This document shows positions 12,001-19,665 of a DNA stretch of 64,000 bases, one piece after another (position 1 is the stretch's first letter; each line of letters begins with the position of its first letter). The position numbers and the translations under genes are program-made. Below the pieces are notes generated by a model that saw only the letters and a program-made list of their open reading frames with translations, was not told the origin of the DNA and did no database searches. Source of the stretch: Closterium sp. Naga37s-1 (taxonomy: Eukaryota > Streptophyta > Zygnematophyceae > Desmidiales > Closteriaceae); contig CANJKZ010000425.1 of the NCBI GenBank assembly GCA_947471745.1, positions 186,001 to 250,000 on the forward strand, given 5' to 3'.

Positions 12001-15000
12001 GCAGCAGCCTGTGCTGAGATGGACTGTGCCTCGGCCGGGACGTCAAACACAACAGCCTGTGCAGCTGGCAAGCACAGCGAGTCTTCAAACCGGTCTGGGG
12101 CAGCACTGCTCTCCCCACTCACCCTGCTCTCCCCACTCACCCTGCTCTCCCCACTCACCCTGCTCTCCCCACTCACCCTGCTCTCCCCACTCACCCTGCT
12201 CTCCCAATTCGCCTTGCTCTCACCACCACCCCTCTCTGCTGCACTCTTACTGCCAGTCTTGCTGCTGCTTGCACTCGCCGGGTCAAGCTTCGATGGCTGA
12301 GAGGAGGAGCGCAGAGGTGTGGATGGATTGGTGGGTTGGGCGATGGGGACCGCTGATGCAGTGCCTTGGGGTGCGCTTGAAGCAGCAGAGGGAGGAGCAG
12401 CAGGAGGGGCAGCCGGAGGAGCAGCAGCGGATACCTGTGGAAAGAGCAGAGAGGACAACAAGCAGGGTCACGGTTTTCTTAGGCAACACAATAACAAACT
12501 GATGCAGTACCTTGGGGCGTATTCAATGAGCAAGAGGGGTGTAACACCTGGGTGTGTGTGGAAGAAAATGGAAGAGAAACAGCATGCATGGAAAATACAT
12601 GTGTATGCTTTGGCAAATCAGCACAACATACATCCGGAGAACGAGTGGAGCTTTGCATATGCAGCTTACCGTCTTAAGCAGTGGGTGGTGAGCAGTCATC
12701 ATGACGTGGTGCGAGCACATGAGCTCAAAAACGAGCTCAAAAGACACATGAGAAGCGTGTGTTTTTTGAGAATTCTCAAAAGACACATGAGAAGTGGCTT
12801 GCAGTAGGCAATGCGACTCACCGTCTTCAGCAGTGGATGGTGGGCAGTCATCATGACGTGGTGTGAGCACATGAGCTCAAACACGAGCTCCATGGTGCGG
12901 ATGAGGCAAAGGAAGAAGAATCGGTCTGACAGCTGCCCGCAGAGCTCGCTGTATGCCATTCTGTTATGAAGGGGAGGGGCAGGGAGGCACGGATGAGTGG
13001 TGCGAGCACATGAGCTCAAAGACGAGCTCCATGGTGTGGATGAGGCAGTGGAAGAAGAATCAGTCCGACAGCTGCCCACATAATTCACTGTATGCCATTC
13101 TGTTTTGACAGGGAGAGGGGCAGGGAGGCAGGGATACGAGAGCCAGGGATGAGGCAGAGGAAGAAGAATTGGTCTGAAGGGGAGAGAAGCAAGGATAAGA
13201 GATGGAGGGATGATGGAATGAAGTTGAAATCCTTGTGTAATAAGGGGATTATGCCTTGTGTGAAATGAAATCAAAAGAGGCTGGATTCAGAAGAGGGTGG
13301 AATTCATCAAGACGACAGGCGGCGGCATACCTGCTTCTTCTGGCGTCGTCTTCTGTGCTTCCCTGCACAAGCACACAACCAGGCCGCACGCACGACGACG
13401 GTGACATGTGATGTAAGCAAGCAATGGCGCAATGGGTGGGTGACAAGCCGATGTCGTAAGTCTCAGAGACCACTCGCACACACACTCACACACTCCCACG
13501 TGCATATTGCTACTCACACACTCTAACTCACTCACACACACTGCTCCCACCCAGCCAGCTCTCTCACACCCCCACCTGCTCCACGAACTGCAACAGGATG
13601 TCGTAGGAATCGTCTCAGTAACCACATGCTTGCACACACCCACACACTCTTGCACACACCCACACCCAACACCCACCCTCCCTCACTCCCACCTGCTCCA
13701 CGAACTGCAGCAGGATGTCTTAGGTATTGTCACAGCGACCACACACATGGACACACGGACACACACACACACTCACCCGCCCACGTACACATTGCCACCA
13801 CCACCCAATCCCCACCAACCCACCCACCCACCCACCCACCCACCCCTACCCCACCTGCTCCACGAACTGCAGCAGGATGTCGTAGGTCTCAGACACCACT
13901 GCTTGGGAGAAGAAGTTGTGCACCTTCTCCGCCAGGGCTGGCAGCCCGTTCATCACCGCATACGAGTCCAGCACCTGGGGGGAAGCATGTGGGGAAGAGG
14001 GGAGATAGGGGGGGGTTGACTACTAGGCTCCTGAACCACCAAGTCACACCTTCGCTGCCAGGGCTGGCAGCCCGTTCACAACCGCATACGAGTCCAGCAC
14101 CTGGGGGGCGAGAAGGGGGGGGGGAAGCGAATGAAGAGCAGTGGGTGAGTCTCGGAGACCACCGCCTGGGAAAAGAAATTGTGCACCTTCTCTGCCAGAG
14201 CTGGCAGCCCGTTCATCACTGCGTACGAGTCGAGCACCTGGGGGGGGGAGGGGTGGAAGGGTGCGAGGGCAAGGGAAGCACCGCCACACCACACCTTCTC
14301 CACCAGGGCTGGCAGCGCGTTCATCACTGCGTACGAGTCGAGCACCTGGAAAGAGGGCAAGATAGGGGCAGAGAGAGCTCGCTTTCACTGCTCTGCACCA
14401 CATCAAACCAGCCAGGGCAGGCAGCCCGTTCATCACTGCGTACGAGTCGAGCACCTGGGGGGGGGGAGGGGTGGAAGGGTGCGAGGGCAAGGGAAGCACC
14501 GCCACACCACACCTTCTCCACCAGGGCTGGCAGCGCGTTCATCACTGCGTACGAGTCGAGCACCTGGAAAGAGGGCAAGATAGGGGCAGAGAGAGCTCGC
14601 TTTCACTGCTCTGCACCACATCAAACCAGCCAGGGCAGGCAGCCCGTTCATCACTAAGTAAGCCTGTAAAAACGAATACGAATACGAATACGAATATTTT
14701 TTCTCCCTATTCTCCGAATAATGCGTTGTTTCTTATTTGACCGAATACTGGCCCAAACTCGAATACGAATACGATACGAATACTGACCCAAAACCGAATA
14801 CGAATACGATTCGAATACTGCCGAATCCGAATCGAATATGATTAAATTTCGAATACAGAAATCCTTGTAGAGGCAGTGTCGACACAGGGTGATACAATGT
14901 ACCTTATACTACCAACACCACGACCCTCTCCAGCTACTTTCTTGCACAGCTCTCACACGACCTCTGGTACACAGACAGCCTCATGTAGGGAAAGTACGAG

Positions 15001-18000
15001 GGGGGGGGTTAATGATAGAATACCGAATAGTAACGAATACCTCGAATATTCGTTACCCGAATATTCTACATTCACGAATACCCGTGATGCGAATATTTTC
15101 GAATACATGGTCGTTTCTTATTCTCTCGAATTCAGGTATTCGAACGAATATCGAATAGTTCTCGAATACCGAATATTCTTTTACAGGCTTATCACTAAGT
15201 ACGAGTCGAGTACCTGCAAGGTGGAAGGCGAGAGTGCATGAGGGCGAGGGAAGTATCATCACCCAGCTACAGAAGCACTTCATACCTTCTTTGCCAGAGC
15301 TGGCTGGCTGGCAGCCTGCAGGTAGGAGCCCCAAGAGAAAACCCGGTTAGGATAGGTGGTGAAGGGGTACTGACCGTGGCATAGGCGGTGGGGTTGTAGC
15401 GGCGGCAGACTGTGAAGAGAATGGCGTCCACCTCATCCACCACCCGTGCCAACCAGCCCTGGAGTGCAATGGGGTGCAATGGGGTGAAATGGGGTGCAAT
15501 GGGGTGCAACGGGGTGCAATGGGGTGCATTAAAGAGCACGGTACAATGAAGAGAATGGCGTCCACCTCATCCACCACTCGCGCCGGCCAGCCCTGGAGTG
15601 AAGTGGGTGGAGTGGAGTGGGTTGTAGTGGTGTGCAGTGAGGTGAATGGGTATAGTGGTGAGCAGCAGCTCTCCATACAGTGGTGAGTGAGCACGGCACA
15701 ATGCAAGGCAGCTCAGTGGAGAGAATGGCATCCACCCCTCCCTACTTCTCCCTCCATCTTTTCCCACTCCCCTCACCTCCAGGCTGCTGCTTATATCACC
15801 AATAGCCCACAATGATCTGCTCTGTTCCACGAGCACGAGGCAGCGCGAGCACAGCTGCAGGGCGGCGGGGTAGTGCCCTGTTTCCCAACCTTTCCTCCTC
15901 ATCCCACGCTATCCTCTGCAGCTATCCCTCCCCTCACGATTTTTTAGGCGCCTCAAAAATTGAAATTTGAGGCGCCTCAAAAATCGGCCCTGTTTCCCAA
16001 CCCTTCCTCCTCATCCCACGCTATCCTCTGCAGGCTGCAGCTATCCCTCCCCTCACCTCAAGGCTGCTGCTCATGTCTCCAATGGCCCACAGTGACCGGC
16101 TCTGTTCCACGAGCACGAGGCAGCGCGAGCACAGCTGCAGGGCGGCGGGGTAGTGGGCGCCCTCCACCAGCTGCTGCAGACGCGCCTTCATCTGTGCCAC
16201 CTGCTGCATGTGCTGCAACACGGGAATCATGCTCTGGAGGGGAAAGGGACAGACGGACAGATGGTAGATGCAGCAAGGGACGTTAGGGTCCTTTCTGTGC
16301 GTGTGTCAGTCAACAGCTGCAGGGCGGTGGGGTAGTGGGCGCCCTCCACCAGCTGCTGCAGACGCGCCTTCATCTGTGCCACCTGCTGCATGTGCTGCAA
16401 CACGGGAATCATGCTCTGGGGAGGAGGTAGGGTAGGGGCACGTGAACAGGCACAAATACAGGTGACAATGGGTGCGGTAAACAAGTCTGTCTGTAAGTCA
16501 ACAGCTGAAGGGTGGCGGGGTAGTGCCCAACCCACCCTCCACCAGCTGCTGCAGGCAGGGGCGCCTTGGTGACTCTGAGTCGACTCAAAAGTCACCACAA
16601 CACACACTCACAGTGGCTTTCCTTTCAGATGGCCACTCAGAAAGCAGCACTCACAGTGGCCTTGCGTTTCTTCTGCACGTTGTTAGACACAACCAGGTTC
16701 TCTCACTATCCCCAACCCACCCCACCCAACCCCAACCCATCCCACCCCACCCCACCCACTCATGCCCTGATGCTTCCCCTCACTGCACACACACACTCAC
16801 AGTGGCCATGCGTTTCTTCTGCACGTTGTTGGACACCACCAGGTTCTTTGAGATGTCCTTGCGCGCACTGTTCAACAGCCGCCGCGTGTTCTGCCACAGG
16901 GGAGAGAGAGAGAACGATGAGGGGAAAGAAAGGACGTGTGGGGAGGAGGGAGGGGTTGTGGGGGATTCACAAAGTCCATATCAGAGGGAATATGTGACTT
17001 TTGAGAATATGTCACCTCGACTCAAAAGTCACCTCGATTCACAAAGACCATATCAGAGGGAATATGTGGAGATCGAGATAAGGTGTAGCAGTTGGCTGAT
17101 CCACAGCTGGCACATACTCTCTCACTCACTCACCCTGCAGATCACATAGAGGACTTGAAGGTCCCGCTCAAGCTCCGCGAAGAGGTTCATGCCTTGCACT
17201 GCAGGGGAAGAGGAAAGGGATTGGCAGTGGGGTTGGGGGGTTGGGCTCAAGATTGATCTCAGCCAAAAAAGAAGGGGGTGTATGGTGTAGCCAGCACCCA
17301 TCTCCCAACACAGCACAGCAGCACCCAGCATAGCCCTCTGCACCGTACAGCTGTAAGTAACCACCAACACTCCAGCGGCACCCAAAAGCAGCGCCTGCAA
17401 TACCCAGCAGCACCCAGCAGCACCCAGCAGCACCCAGCAGAAGTATGCAACATCTTGCCTGCTGCAGCACCCACCCATTTCCTCGTGGTGACTCATCACT
17501 TGCGTCGCCAGCTGTTCCGACACCTCATCCAGCTGCAGCTGCCGCTTGCCACACTGCCAGCCAGATGCCACGTCAGCAACAGATACCACGTCAGCAACAG
17601 AGCTATGTTTAAGGAATCACAGCAGAATCATGGCAGGCAGTCAACTTCAGAAAGGCTGATTGTCTGATGAGGCTACGATTGTAGAAGTGCGCACTTGGTT
17701 GACCTTTCCGAGGAAAAAGTAGTAAGACAGGCCAAGTTATCACGTTACGCACAATAACCCAAGTTACGCACAATAACCCAAGTTACGCACAATAACCCAA
17801 GTTACGCACAATAACCCAAGTTACGCACAATAACCCAAGTTACGCACAATAACCCAAGTTACGCACAATAACCCAAGTTAAGCACAATAACCCAAGTTAA
17901 GCACAATAACCCAAGTTAAGCACAATAACCCAAGTTAAGCACCTGTGTTCCAAGGTGTTGCAACGAGAGGGGTTCGTCTGGAAGCTCTTCCAACGCACAG

Positions 18001-19665
18001 CGGACGGGGTCAAAGTCCTGTAACGCGGATAACAAGGAGAGAGTGAGAAAGTGTGTGTTTTGAGACGTCGCAAGCGCATAAAATACACCAACTCCCACCC
18101 AACACGTCCCCCCTTTTCTTCCCCATACACTCACCTCCTCGAAAAAGCTTGCATCTAACGGCTCTGCCTGCTCCGCCTGTACGGGTCGCAGCGACGACAT
18201 GCCAGCTAGGATCCCCAGTGACGTGTTCATTGATGACGTGGCAGATAAGGGCAGGGACTCGGCCACGTCATCCAGGCCCCCTCCTCCCCCTCCAATCCCA
18301 CTGCTGCTCGTCCGCGTCACCATAGCCCACAACCCTCCGATCCCCCCCCCTCCCCCGCCCCCAGAGAGCGCAGGAGATACCACCCCCCCTGGTAACGACC
18401 TGCGGAGGGGGGAGGCGCCTCCTGCAGAGCTTTGGCGGGGGAGAGGTGCGGGGGAGGCGGAGGGGCCGAGGGAGAAGGGGGAGGTGAAGAAGGAGATGAC
18501 GTCAGCAGCAGTGGTACGGGGGGAGGGCTGAGACAGACGCGACTGCTGCTGTTGGCTGTGCTGCTGATGCTGGTTGTGATGGTTGTGGTGGTGGTGGGTT
18601 TGAGGCGGGGAGGTGAAGAGAGAGAGGACGCTGAAACCTGGGGAGGCAGGGGAGGAGGCGGATTGAGTGCGGACGATAGCAGTGCTGCTAGAACGACCGT
18701 CCCCACCACTACCATTACCACCACCACCGCTGCCACTACCACTAATGCCACTGGCAATTGTCCCGAATCCGCCCGTGCTGCTGCTGCTGCTCTGGTTCTC
18801 AAACCGAATCTCGTCCAGCGTTATATGAAGCTCTGTTGCTCCGCCTGACGGTCTTCCCCCAAACGCAGCGGAATGGGAAGGGGGAGGCTGGGGACGGATA
18901 GGGGGAGACTCGTACGTGGCGGAATGGGAGGAGGGGACGCGAGGGGTGGGGGCGGGAGGTGGACGGCCACGATCAGGCGCGGCTATGGATAAGGACCGTT
19001 GGATGTTCTTGAAAAAAGAGGCCCCTCCTCCTGTTCCAGTTCCTAAAAACCCGCCAGGCCCTCCCATGAACCCTCCAGCTCCAAAACTCTTAAAACTACC
19101 ACCACCGCCACCACCACCACCGATATTAACACCGTCCCTGCTGCTACCACTACCATCCGCACTAGCGTTCCCAATTCCCAGCCCTCCAATTCCCCCAATT
19201 CCTCCGATCCCTCCGATTCCGCCTAGATTCAGCCCACCTCCTCCAAAGGTAATCCCGCCCCTGTTGCCGCTCCTGCTGCCGCCGTTGCCGCTGTCGCTGG
19301 CACTGGGAGGGCCGCTGGAAGGGCCGTTGGGTCCCCATGGCCGCCTGCGACTGGTGGCCGCTGCTGCAGGCGATGGGGGCTCCTGTGATTACAGCGAATG
19401 TGACACAGAGGATCGGATACTTTTGATATAAAGCCATTCTTCGGGCTAGGAATATCTTTTTTACGGCAAAATTGTCCAGATGCAAAGAATGAATCAGGCA
19501 TTGCTTCAAGTGAGGGTAGGTTCTGACAGGATTTTACAGCATGACTGAATAATTCCGGTGGGGGTCGTGACATACTTGGTCGTAAAATCCTCCTCCTGAG
19601 CCGCCTTGCAGACGATTCAGCGGATCGTTGATCAGCTTCTCCGCGAATCGTCGAAACCCGTCCAT
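1..19665 (-). CDS. VPS50: VPS50/syndetin-like protein, subunit of the EARP endosomal recycling tether; C-terminus beyond base 1
   Basis: Exons in gene order: 19665-19576, 19382-18135, 18017-17943, 17553-17475, 17198-17134, 16890-16801, 16233-16057, 15458-15375, 13974-13855, 13362-13331, 12960-12822, 12434-11235, 9753-9622, 7931-6313, 5226-5163, 4651-4546, 4092-3725, 2972-2847, 2311-2241, 830-758, then one exon within 1-610. All junctions are AG/GT and keep phase (5,958 nt, 1,986 codons). Family signatures: DFDPVRCALEELP (exon 3), EVSEQLATQVMSHHEEM then VQGMNLFAELERDLQVLYVIC (exons 4-5, one codon split by the intron), VLDSYAVMNGLPALAEK and FFSQAVVSET (exon 9), LLADYIDEDG (exon 14), ERCVAIESLLWLSHVV (exon 18), VPELCEHVMRTAARLLINF (exon 19), YVDVLLSEF (exon 20), VAEVLVEGFS (last). 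In the family, VPS50 replaces VPS54 to form EARP, which recycles endosomal cargo. The protein is about twice the usual length because exons 2, 12 and 14 carry Gly/Ser/Ala/Glu-rich inserts. A segment found in plant homologues between exons 19 and 20 was not located. Confidence 0.5.
53..609 (-). repeat. Array of four copies of the terminal VPS50 exon visible here (exon 21 and echoes)
   Basis: Four diverged copies of an exon beginning VQHQLVQF lie in tandem at about 609-540, 432-371, 255-186 and 125-53 (minus strand). Each follows a pyrimidine-AG acceptor. The first copy ends in a stop (GAACTGTGCTAG) and looks broken. The copy at 125-53 reads EVQHQLVQF then VAEVLVEGFS, closest to the family, but meets TGA shortly after. 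Which copy is spliced cannot be decided here because the downstream exons are outside the window. Confidence 0.5.
900..945 (-). repeat. Echo of VPS50 exon 20 (5' part)
   Basis: The minus strand here resembles the first 45 bases of exon 20 (830-758): TACTTGGATTCTCTTGTG against TACGTGGATGTGCTCCTG, followed by a shared TTTCTGCCTCCTG-like stretch. It lies upstream of the intact exon in gene order and is more diverged than most echoes. Confidence 0.5.
1043..1136. repeat. (ATGT)n microsatellite
   Basis: About 23 uninterrupted ATGT units in the intron between exons 19 and 20 of the VPS50 gene. Translations through it on either strand (runs of YVCM or THTYI) are artefacts. Confidence 0.5.
1260..1600. 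repeat. 48-bp tandem repeat with an internal hairpin
   Basis: The motif AACCCAATGGGCCATAGG recurs at 1273, 1321, 1369, 1417, 1465, 1513 and 1561, an exact 48-bp period. Each unit holds the inverted repeat CCTCACTT-CCCC-AAGTGAGG. It lies in the VPS50 exon 19-20 intron. From 1600 to 2240 I see only simple sequence, including an A-run followed by a G-run at about 1990-2034. Confidence 0.5.
2390..2445 (-). repeat. Echo of VPS50 exon 19
   Basis: The minus strand carries GTACCAGAGCTCTGTG followed by GGCACGCGATGAG, a partial copy of exon 19 (2311-2241), which has GTACCAGAGCTCTGTG then AGCATGTCATGAG. A weaker trace is at about 2525-2545. No open frame is conserved around it. Confidence 0.5.
2580..2795 (-). 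repeat. Two 3'-half echoes of VPS50 exon 18
   Basis: Partial copies of the last part of exon 18 and its donor (2905-2840) occur at about 2795-2715 and 2665-2585. All share the layout CTTCC..GACGTCTTGG..GCTCGAGTC..CACACTTCCGAAACTGTAA with substitutions. They lie downstream of the intact exon in gene order, as expected if a segment spanning the donor was tandemly duplicated. Confidence 0.5.
3025..3475 (-). repeat. Three 5'-half echoes of VPS50 exon 18
   Basis: The segment encoding ERCVAIESLLWLSHVVQAAR, with its upstream acceptor, is repeated at about 3115-3030, 3297-3215 and 3472-3395, upstream of the intact exon (2972-2847). The copy at 3472-3395 is the most diverged (ERGVAINLLLWLSHIVKAA). 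Only the 2972-2847 copy runs on into the conserved SWPLLESYTSET segment and a donor that keeps phase, so it is taken as the real exon. Confidence 0.5.
4205..4292 (-). repeat. 5'-half echo of VPS50 exon 17
   Basis: A near-perfect copy of the acceptor and first 75 bases of exon 17 (4092-4020), encoding VLSPKLRAVLTKILHKFEAM. It sits about 190 bp upstream of the real exon in gene order and is followed by intron-like sequence, not by the Ala-rich tail of exon 17. Confidence 0.5.
4435..4520. repeat. 27-bp tandem repeat, three copies
   Basis: AAAAGCTGATATCAATAAAG plus AGAGTTT repeats at 4435, 4462 and 4489 without change. It lies just inside the intron after VPS50 exon 16. Confidence 0.5.
4735..4795 (-). 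repeat. Echo of VPS50 exon 16 (acceptor and first bases)
   Basis: The minus strand shows CTCCCTCAG followed by TCTGTGTGGGCAGCTCTTTG and ACCTTTATCTCA, a degenerate copy of the exon 16 acceptor and start (4660-4610: CTCCCTCAG, TCCGTGTGGCAACTATTCG, ACCTCTATCTCA). One extra G breaks the frame. It lies upstream of the intact exon. Confidence 0.5.
4781..4867. repeat. 28-bp tandem repeat, three copies
   Basis: AATGTAACTAGACAAGTGTA plus AGGGGGAG repeats at 4781, 4809 and 4837 with no differences, in the VPS50 exon 15-16 intron. Confidence 0.5.
4881..5050. repeat. 41-bp tandem repeat, four copies
   Basis: Units starting TGCGAGGTTCCACTTCGACA lie at 4881, 4922, 4963 and 5004 with a 41-bp period and essentially no divergence. 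Open frames across the block are repeat artefacts. Confidence 0.5.
5236..5935 (-). repeat. 110-bp tandem array of VPS50 exon 15 5'-half echoes, six copies
   Basis: GAACAGCAGA recurs at 5291, 5401, 5511, 5621, 5731 and 5841 (110-bp period). On the minus strand each unit contains the GGCAG acceptor and the first part of exon 15 (LMDYEVTLLFS), then diverges into CAGCCAACTCCCC. Only the unit at 5226-5163 runs on through GPISADVIM to a GTGAGT donor, so it is taken as the real exon. Six decoy acceptors therefore precede the authentic one. Confidence 0.5.
6171..6262 (-). repeat. 3'-end echo of VPS50 exon 14 with donor
   Basis: The last 60 or so bases of exon 14 and its donor (6372-6300) are duplicated at about 6262-6171: GGTGCTGTCAG|GTGTGT in the exon, GGTGCTGTCAG|GTGGGC in the echo. 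Just right of the echo is the palindromic GAGGCGCCTC motif with flanking T and A runs (about 6252-6277). Confidence 0.5.
7961..9420. repeat. 60-bp satellite array of about 25 units centred on an 18-bp palindrome
   Basis: A first unit at 7961 is followed by three 53-bp variants and then 20 full 60-bp units from 8180, ending in a truncated unit at 9380. Each unit contains the perfect palindrome TTTTGAGACGTCTCAAAA. Units are almost identical; I saw changes only near 9192, 9364 and the last unit. The array lies in the VPS50 intron between exons 13 and 14, just upstream of the exon 14 acceptor. Its 60-bp period is a multiple of three, which creates plus-strand frames of 400-480 codons (8086-9516, 8139-9443). 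These are artefacts. Each minus-strand unit also carries a CGTAAGT donor-like string. Confidence 0.5.
9421..9516 (-). repeat. 5' echo of VPS50 exon 14
   Basis: On the minus strand ATGGTGGAACG is followed by a diverged copy of the coding start of exon 14 (7925-7840), including the CAAGCCCCCGAGG stretch. It lies on the far side of the 60-bp satellite, so the satellite expanded between this echo and the intact exon. Confidence 0.5.
9622..9753 (-). other. VPS50: VPS50 exon 13, the intact copy among decoys
   Basis: The 132-bp exon encodes ILCLVEDFVLAGEAF followed by CDQFFRNYHRQALE, with CTACAG acceptor and GTGAGT donor. It is listed separately because three truncated copies and a large inverted repeat lie in the intron upstream, and this is the only copy that keeps both splice sites and the frame. 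Confidence 0.5.
9838..10215 (-). repeat. Three echoes of VPS50 exon 13
   Basis: Partial copies of the segment encoding LCLVEDFVLAGEAF lie at about 9930-9840, 10070-9985 and 10212-10150. Each has different truncations and substitutions (for example LCLIIDFVLAGEAF in the first). They lie upstream of the intact exon in gene order. Confidence 0.5.
10193..10886. repeat. Large inverted repeat, arms of about 340 bp
   Basis: Arm 10193-10530 (GCCAGCACAGAGTTCC.. to ..CACAAGTCCTAA) is matched in inverted orientation by about 10548-10886 (TCAGGACTTGTGTATCC.. to ..GACTTTGTGCTGGC). I judge identity at roughly 75-85% by eye. The spacer is under 25 bp. The outer ends contain an exon 13 echo, so the inversion arose after or together with echo formation. 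In the VPS50 pre-mRNA it could form a long hairpin. No TIR or target duplication was seen. Confidence 0.5.
11087..11195 (-). repeat. 3'-end echo of VPS50 exon 12
   Basis: A copy of the last 90 or so bases of exon 12 (11325-11235): RKTVWDLAARRVAALLSAP in the exon, RKAVWELASRRVAALLSAP in the echo. It lies downstream of the donor in gene order and differs at many positions. Confidence 0.5.
11652..11765 (-). repeat. Coding (AGG)n tract: about 40 Gly in VPS50 exon 12
   Basis: The plus strand is a nearly pure (TCC)n tract, read on the minus strand as GGA Gly codons in the middle of exon 12. It is the longest homopolymer in the predicted protein and probably varies in length. Exon 14 has a second coding tract, a Glu run at about 6850-6900. 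Confidence 0.5.
12115..12212 (-). repeat. 18-bp coding repeat in VPS50 exon 12
   Basis: CTCCCCACTCACCCTGCT repeats about five times and encodes tandem ESRVSG hexapeptides in the linker of exon 12. The period keeps the frame. Confidence 0.5.
12660..12740 (-). repeat. 3'-half echo of VPS50 exon 11
   Basis: Encodes ELMCSHHVMMTAHHPLLKT followed by a GT donor-like site, as exon 11 does at 12880-12822. It lies downstream of the intact exon. Next to it, at about 12715-12795, are GAGCTC and GAATTC palindromes flanked by TTTT/AAAA. Confidence 0.5.
12985..13110 (-). repeat. 5' echo of VPS50 exon 11
   Basis: Copy of the acceptor and first 110 or so bases of exon 11, encoding a near copy of MAYSELCGQLSDRFFF and TMELVFELMCSH. 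It is upstream of the real exon (12960-12822). Confidence 0.5.
13560..13745 (-). repeat. Two 3'-end echoes of VPS50 exon 9
   Basis: Short copies of the exon 9 end and donor (13900-13845: GACATCCTGCTGCAGTTCGT then GGAGCAGGTGGG) occur at about 13740-13685 and 13620-13570. They are separated by CACACCC-rich simple sequence. Both are downstream of the intact exon in gene order. Confidence 0.5.
14040..14658 (-). repeat. Five to six 5' echoes of VPS50 exon 9, partly as a 218-bp tandem duplication
   Basis: Copies of the start of exon 9 (VLDSYAVMNGLPALAEKV) with its CAG acceptor lie at about 14102-14045, 14245-14150 (the longest), 14345-14300, 14457-14410, 14565-14518 and a remnant at 14655-14625. 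The block starting near 14221 is repeated almost perfectly from 14439, a 218-bp period. All are upstream of the intact exon (13974-13855). Confidence 0.5.
14659..15191. mobile_element. hAT-like MITE, 533 bp, inserted in an exon 9 echo
   Basis: Terminal inverted repeats TAAGCCTGTAAAA (14659-14671) and TTTTACAGGCTTA (15179-15191) are flanked by an exact 8-bp duplication TCACTAAG (14651-14658 and 15192-15199). An 8-bp duplication is typical of hAT elements. The inside is rich in CGAATAC repeats and has no transposase. The flanks join to restore one exon 9 echo (GTTCATCACTAAGTACGAGT), so the MITE is younger than that echo. Confidence 0.5.
15545..15745 (-). repeat. Echoes of VPS50 exon 8
   Basis: A copy of the acceptor and first 45 bases of exon 8 (GWxARVVDEVDAILF) lies at about 15600-15548, with a shorter trace at 15740-15718. 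They are upstream of the intact exon (15458-15375). GGGGTGCAAT-type 10-bp repeats fill about 15460-15530. Confidence 0.5.
15775..16035 (-). repeat. 3' echo of VPS50 exon 7 plus a duplicated intron segment with palindromes
   Basis: The last 95 or so bases of exon 7 with donor (16150-16050) are copied at about 15872-15775 with ten or more substitutions. A second duplicated stretch (CCTGTTTCCCAACC.. to ..CCTCTGCAG) occurs at about 15878-15922 and 15988-16033. Between them are two palindromic GAGGCGCCTC-type motifs, at about 15943-15985. Confidence 0.5.
16310..16425 (-). repeat. 5' echo of VPS50 exon 7
   Basis: A near-exact copy of the first 100 or so bases of exon 7 and its acceptor (SMIPVLQHMQQVAQMKARLQ). 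It ends in ALQLLTD where the exon continues CSRCLVLVEQ. It lies upstream of the intact exon (16233-16057). Confidence 0.5.
16640..16705 (-). repeat. 3' echo of VPS50 exon 6
   Basis: The minus strand reads GAACCTGGTTGTGTCTAACA then ACGTGCAGAAGAAACGC and a GTGAGT donor, a copy of the exon 6 end (16855-16795). It lies downstream of the intact exon. Next to it, at about 16569-16597, is an interrupted palindrome, GGTGACT..AGTCGACT..AGTCACC. Confidence 0.5.
17736..17943 (-). repeat. 19-bp tandem array starting at the VPS50 exon 3 donor, about 11 copies
   Basis: On the minus strand the exon 3 donor reads CACAG|GTGCTTAACTTGGG. The following bases, GTGCTTAACTTGGGTTATT, repeat about 11 times with a 19-bp period. 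The four units nearest the exon have GTGCTTAAC; the farther ones have GTGCGTAAC. Only the first unit is preceded by exon sequence. Confidence 0.5.

Noticed and set aside
12011..12502. Plus-strand frames opposite VPS50 exon 12 (also 11425-12300)
   Set aside because: They are antisense shadows of the Gly/Ala/Ser-rich coding exon; low complexity keeps all frames open.
18135..19067. VPS50 start at the ATG at 19067
   Set aside because: The frame is open upstream to an acceptor at 19382, and a short exon at 19665-19576 with ATG and a GTATGT donor joins in phase, so 19665 is preferred. Not proven without a transcript.
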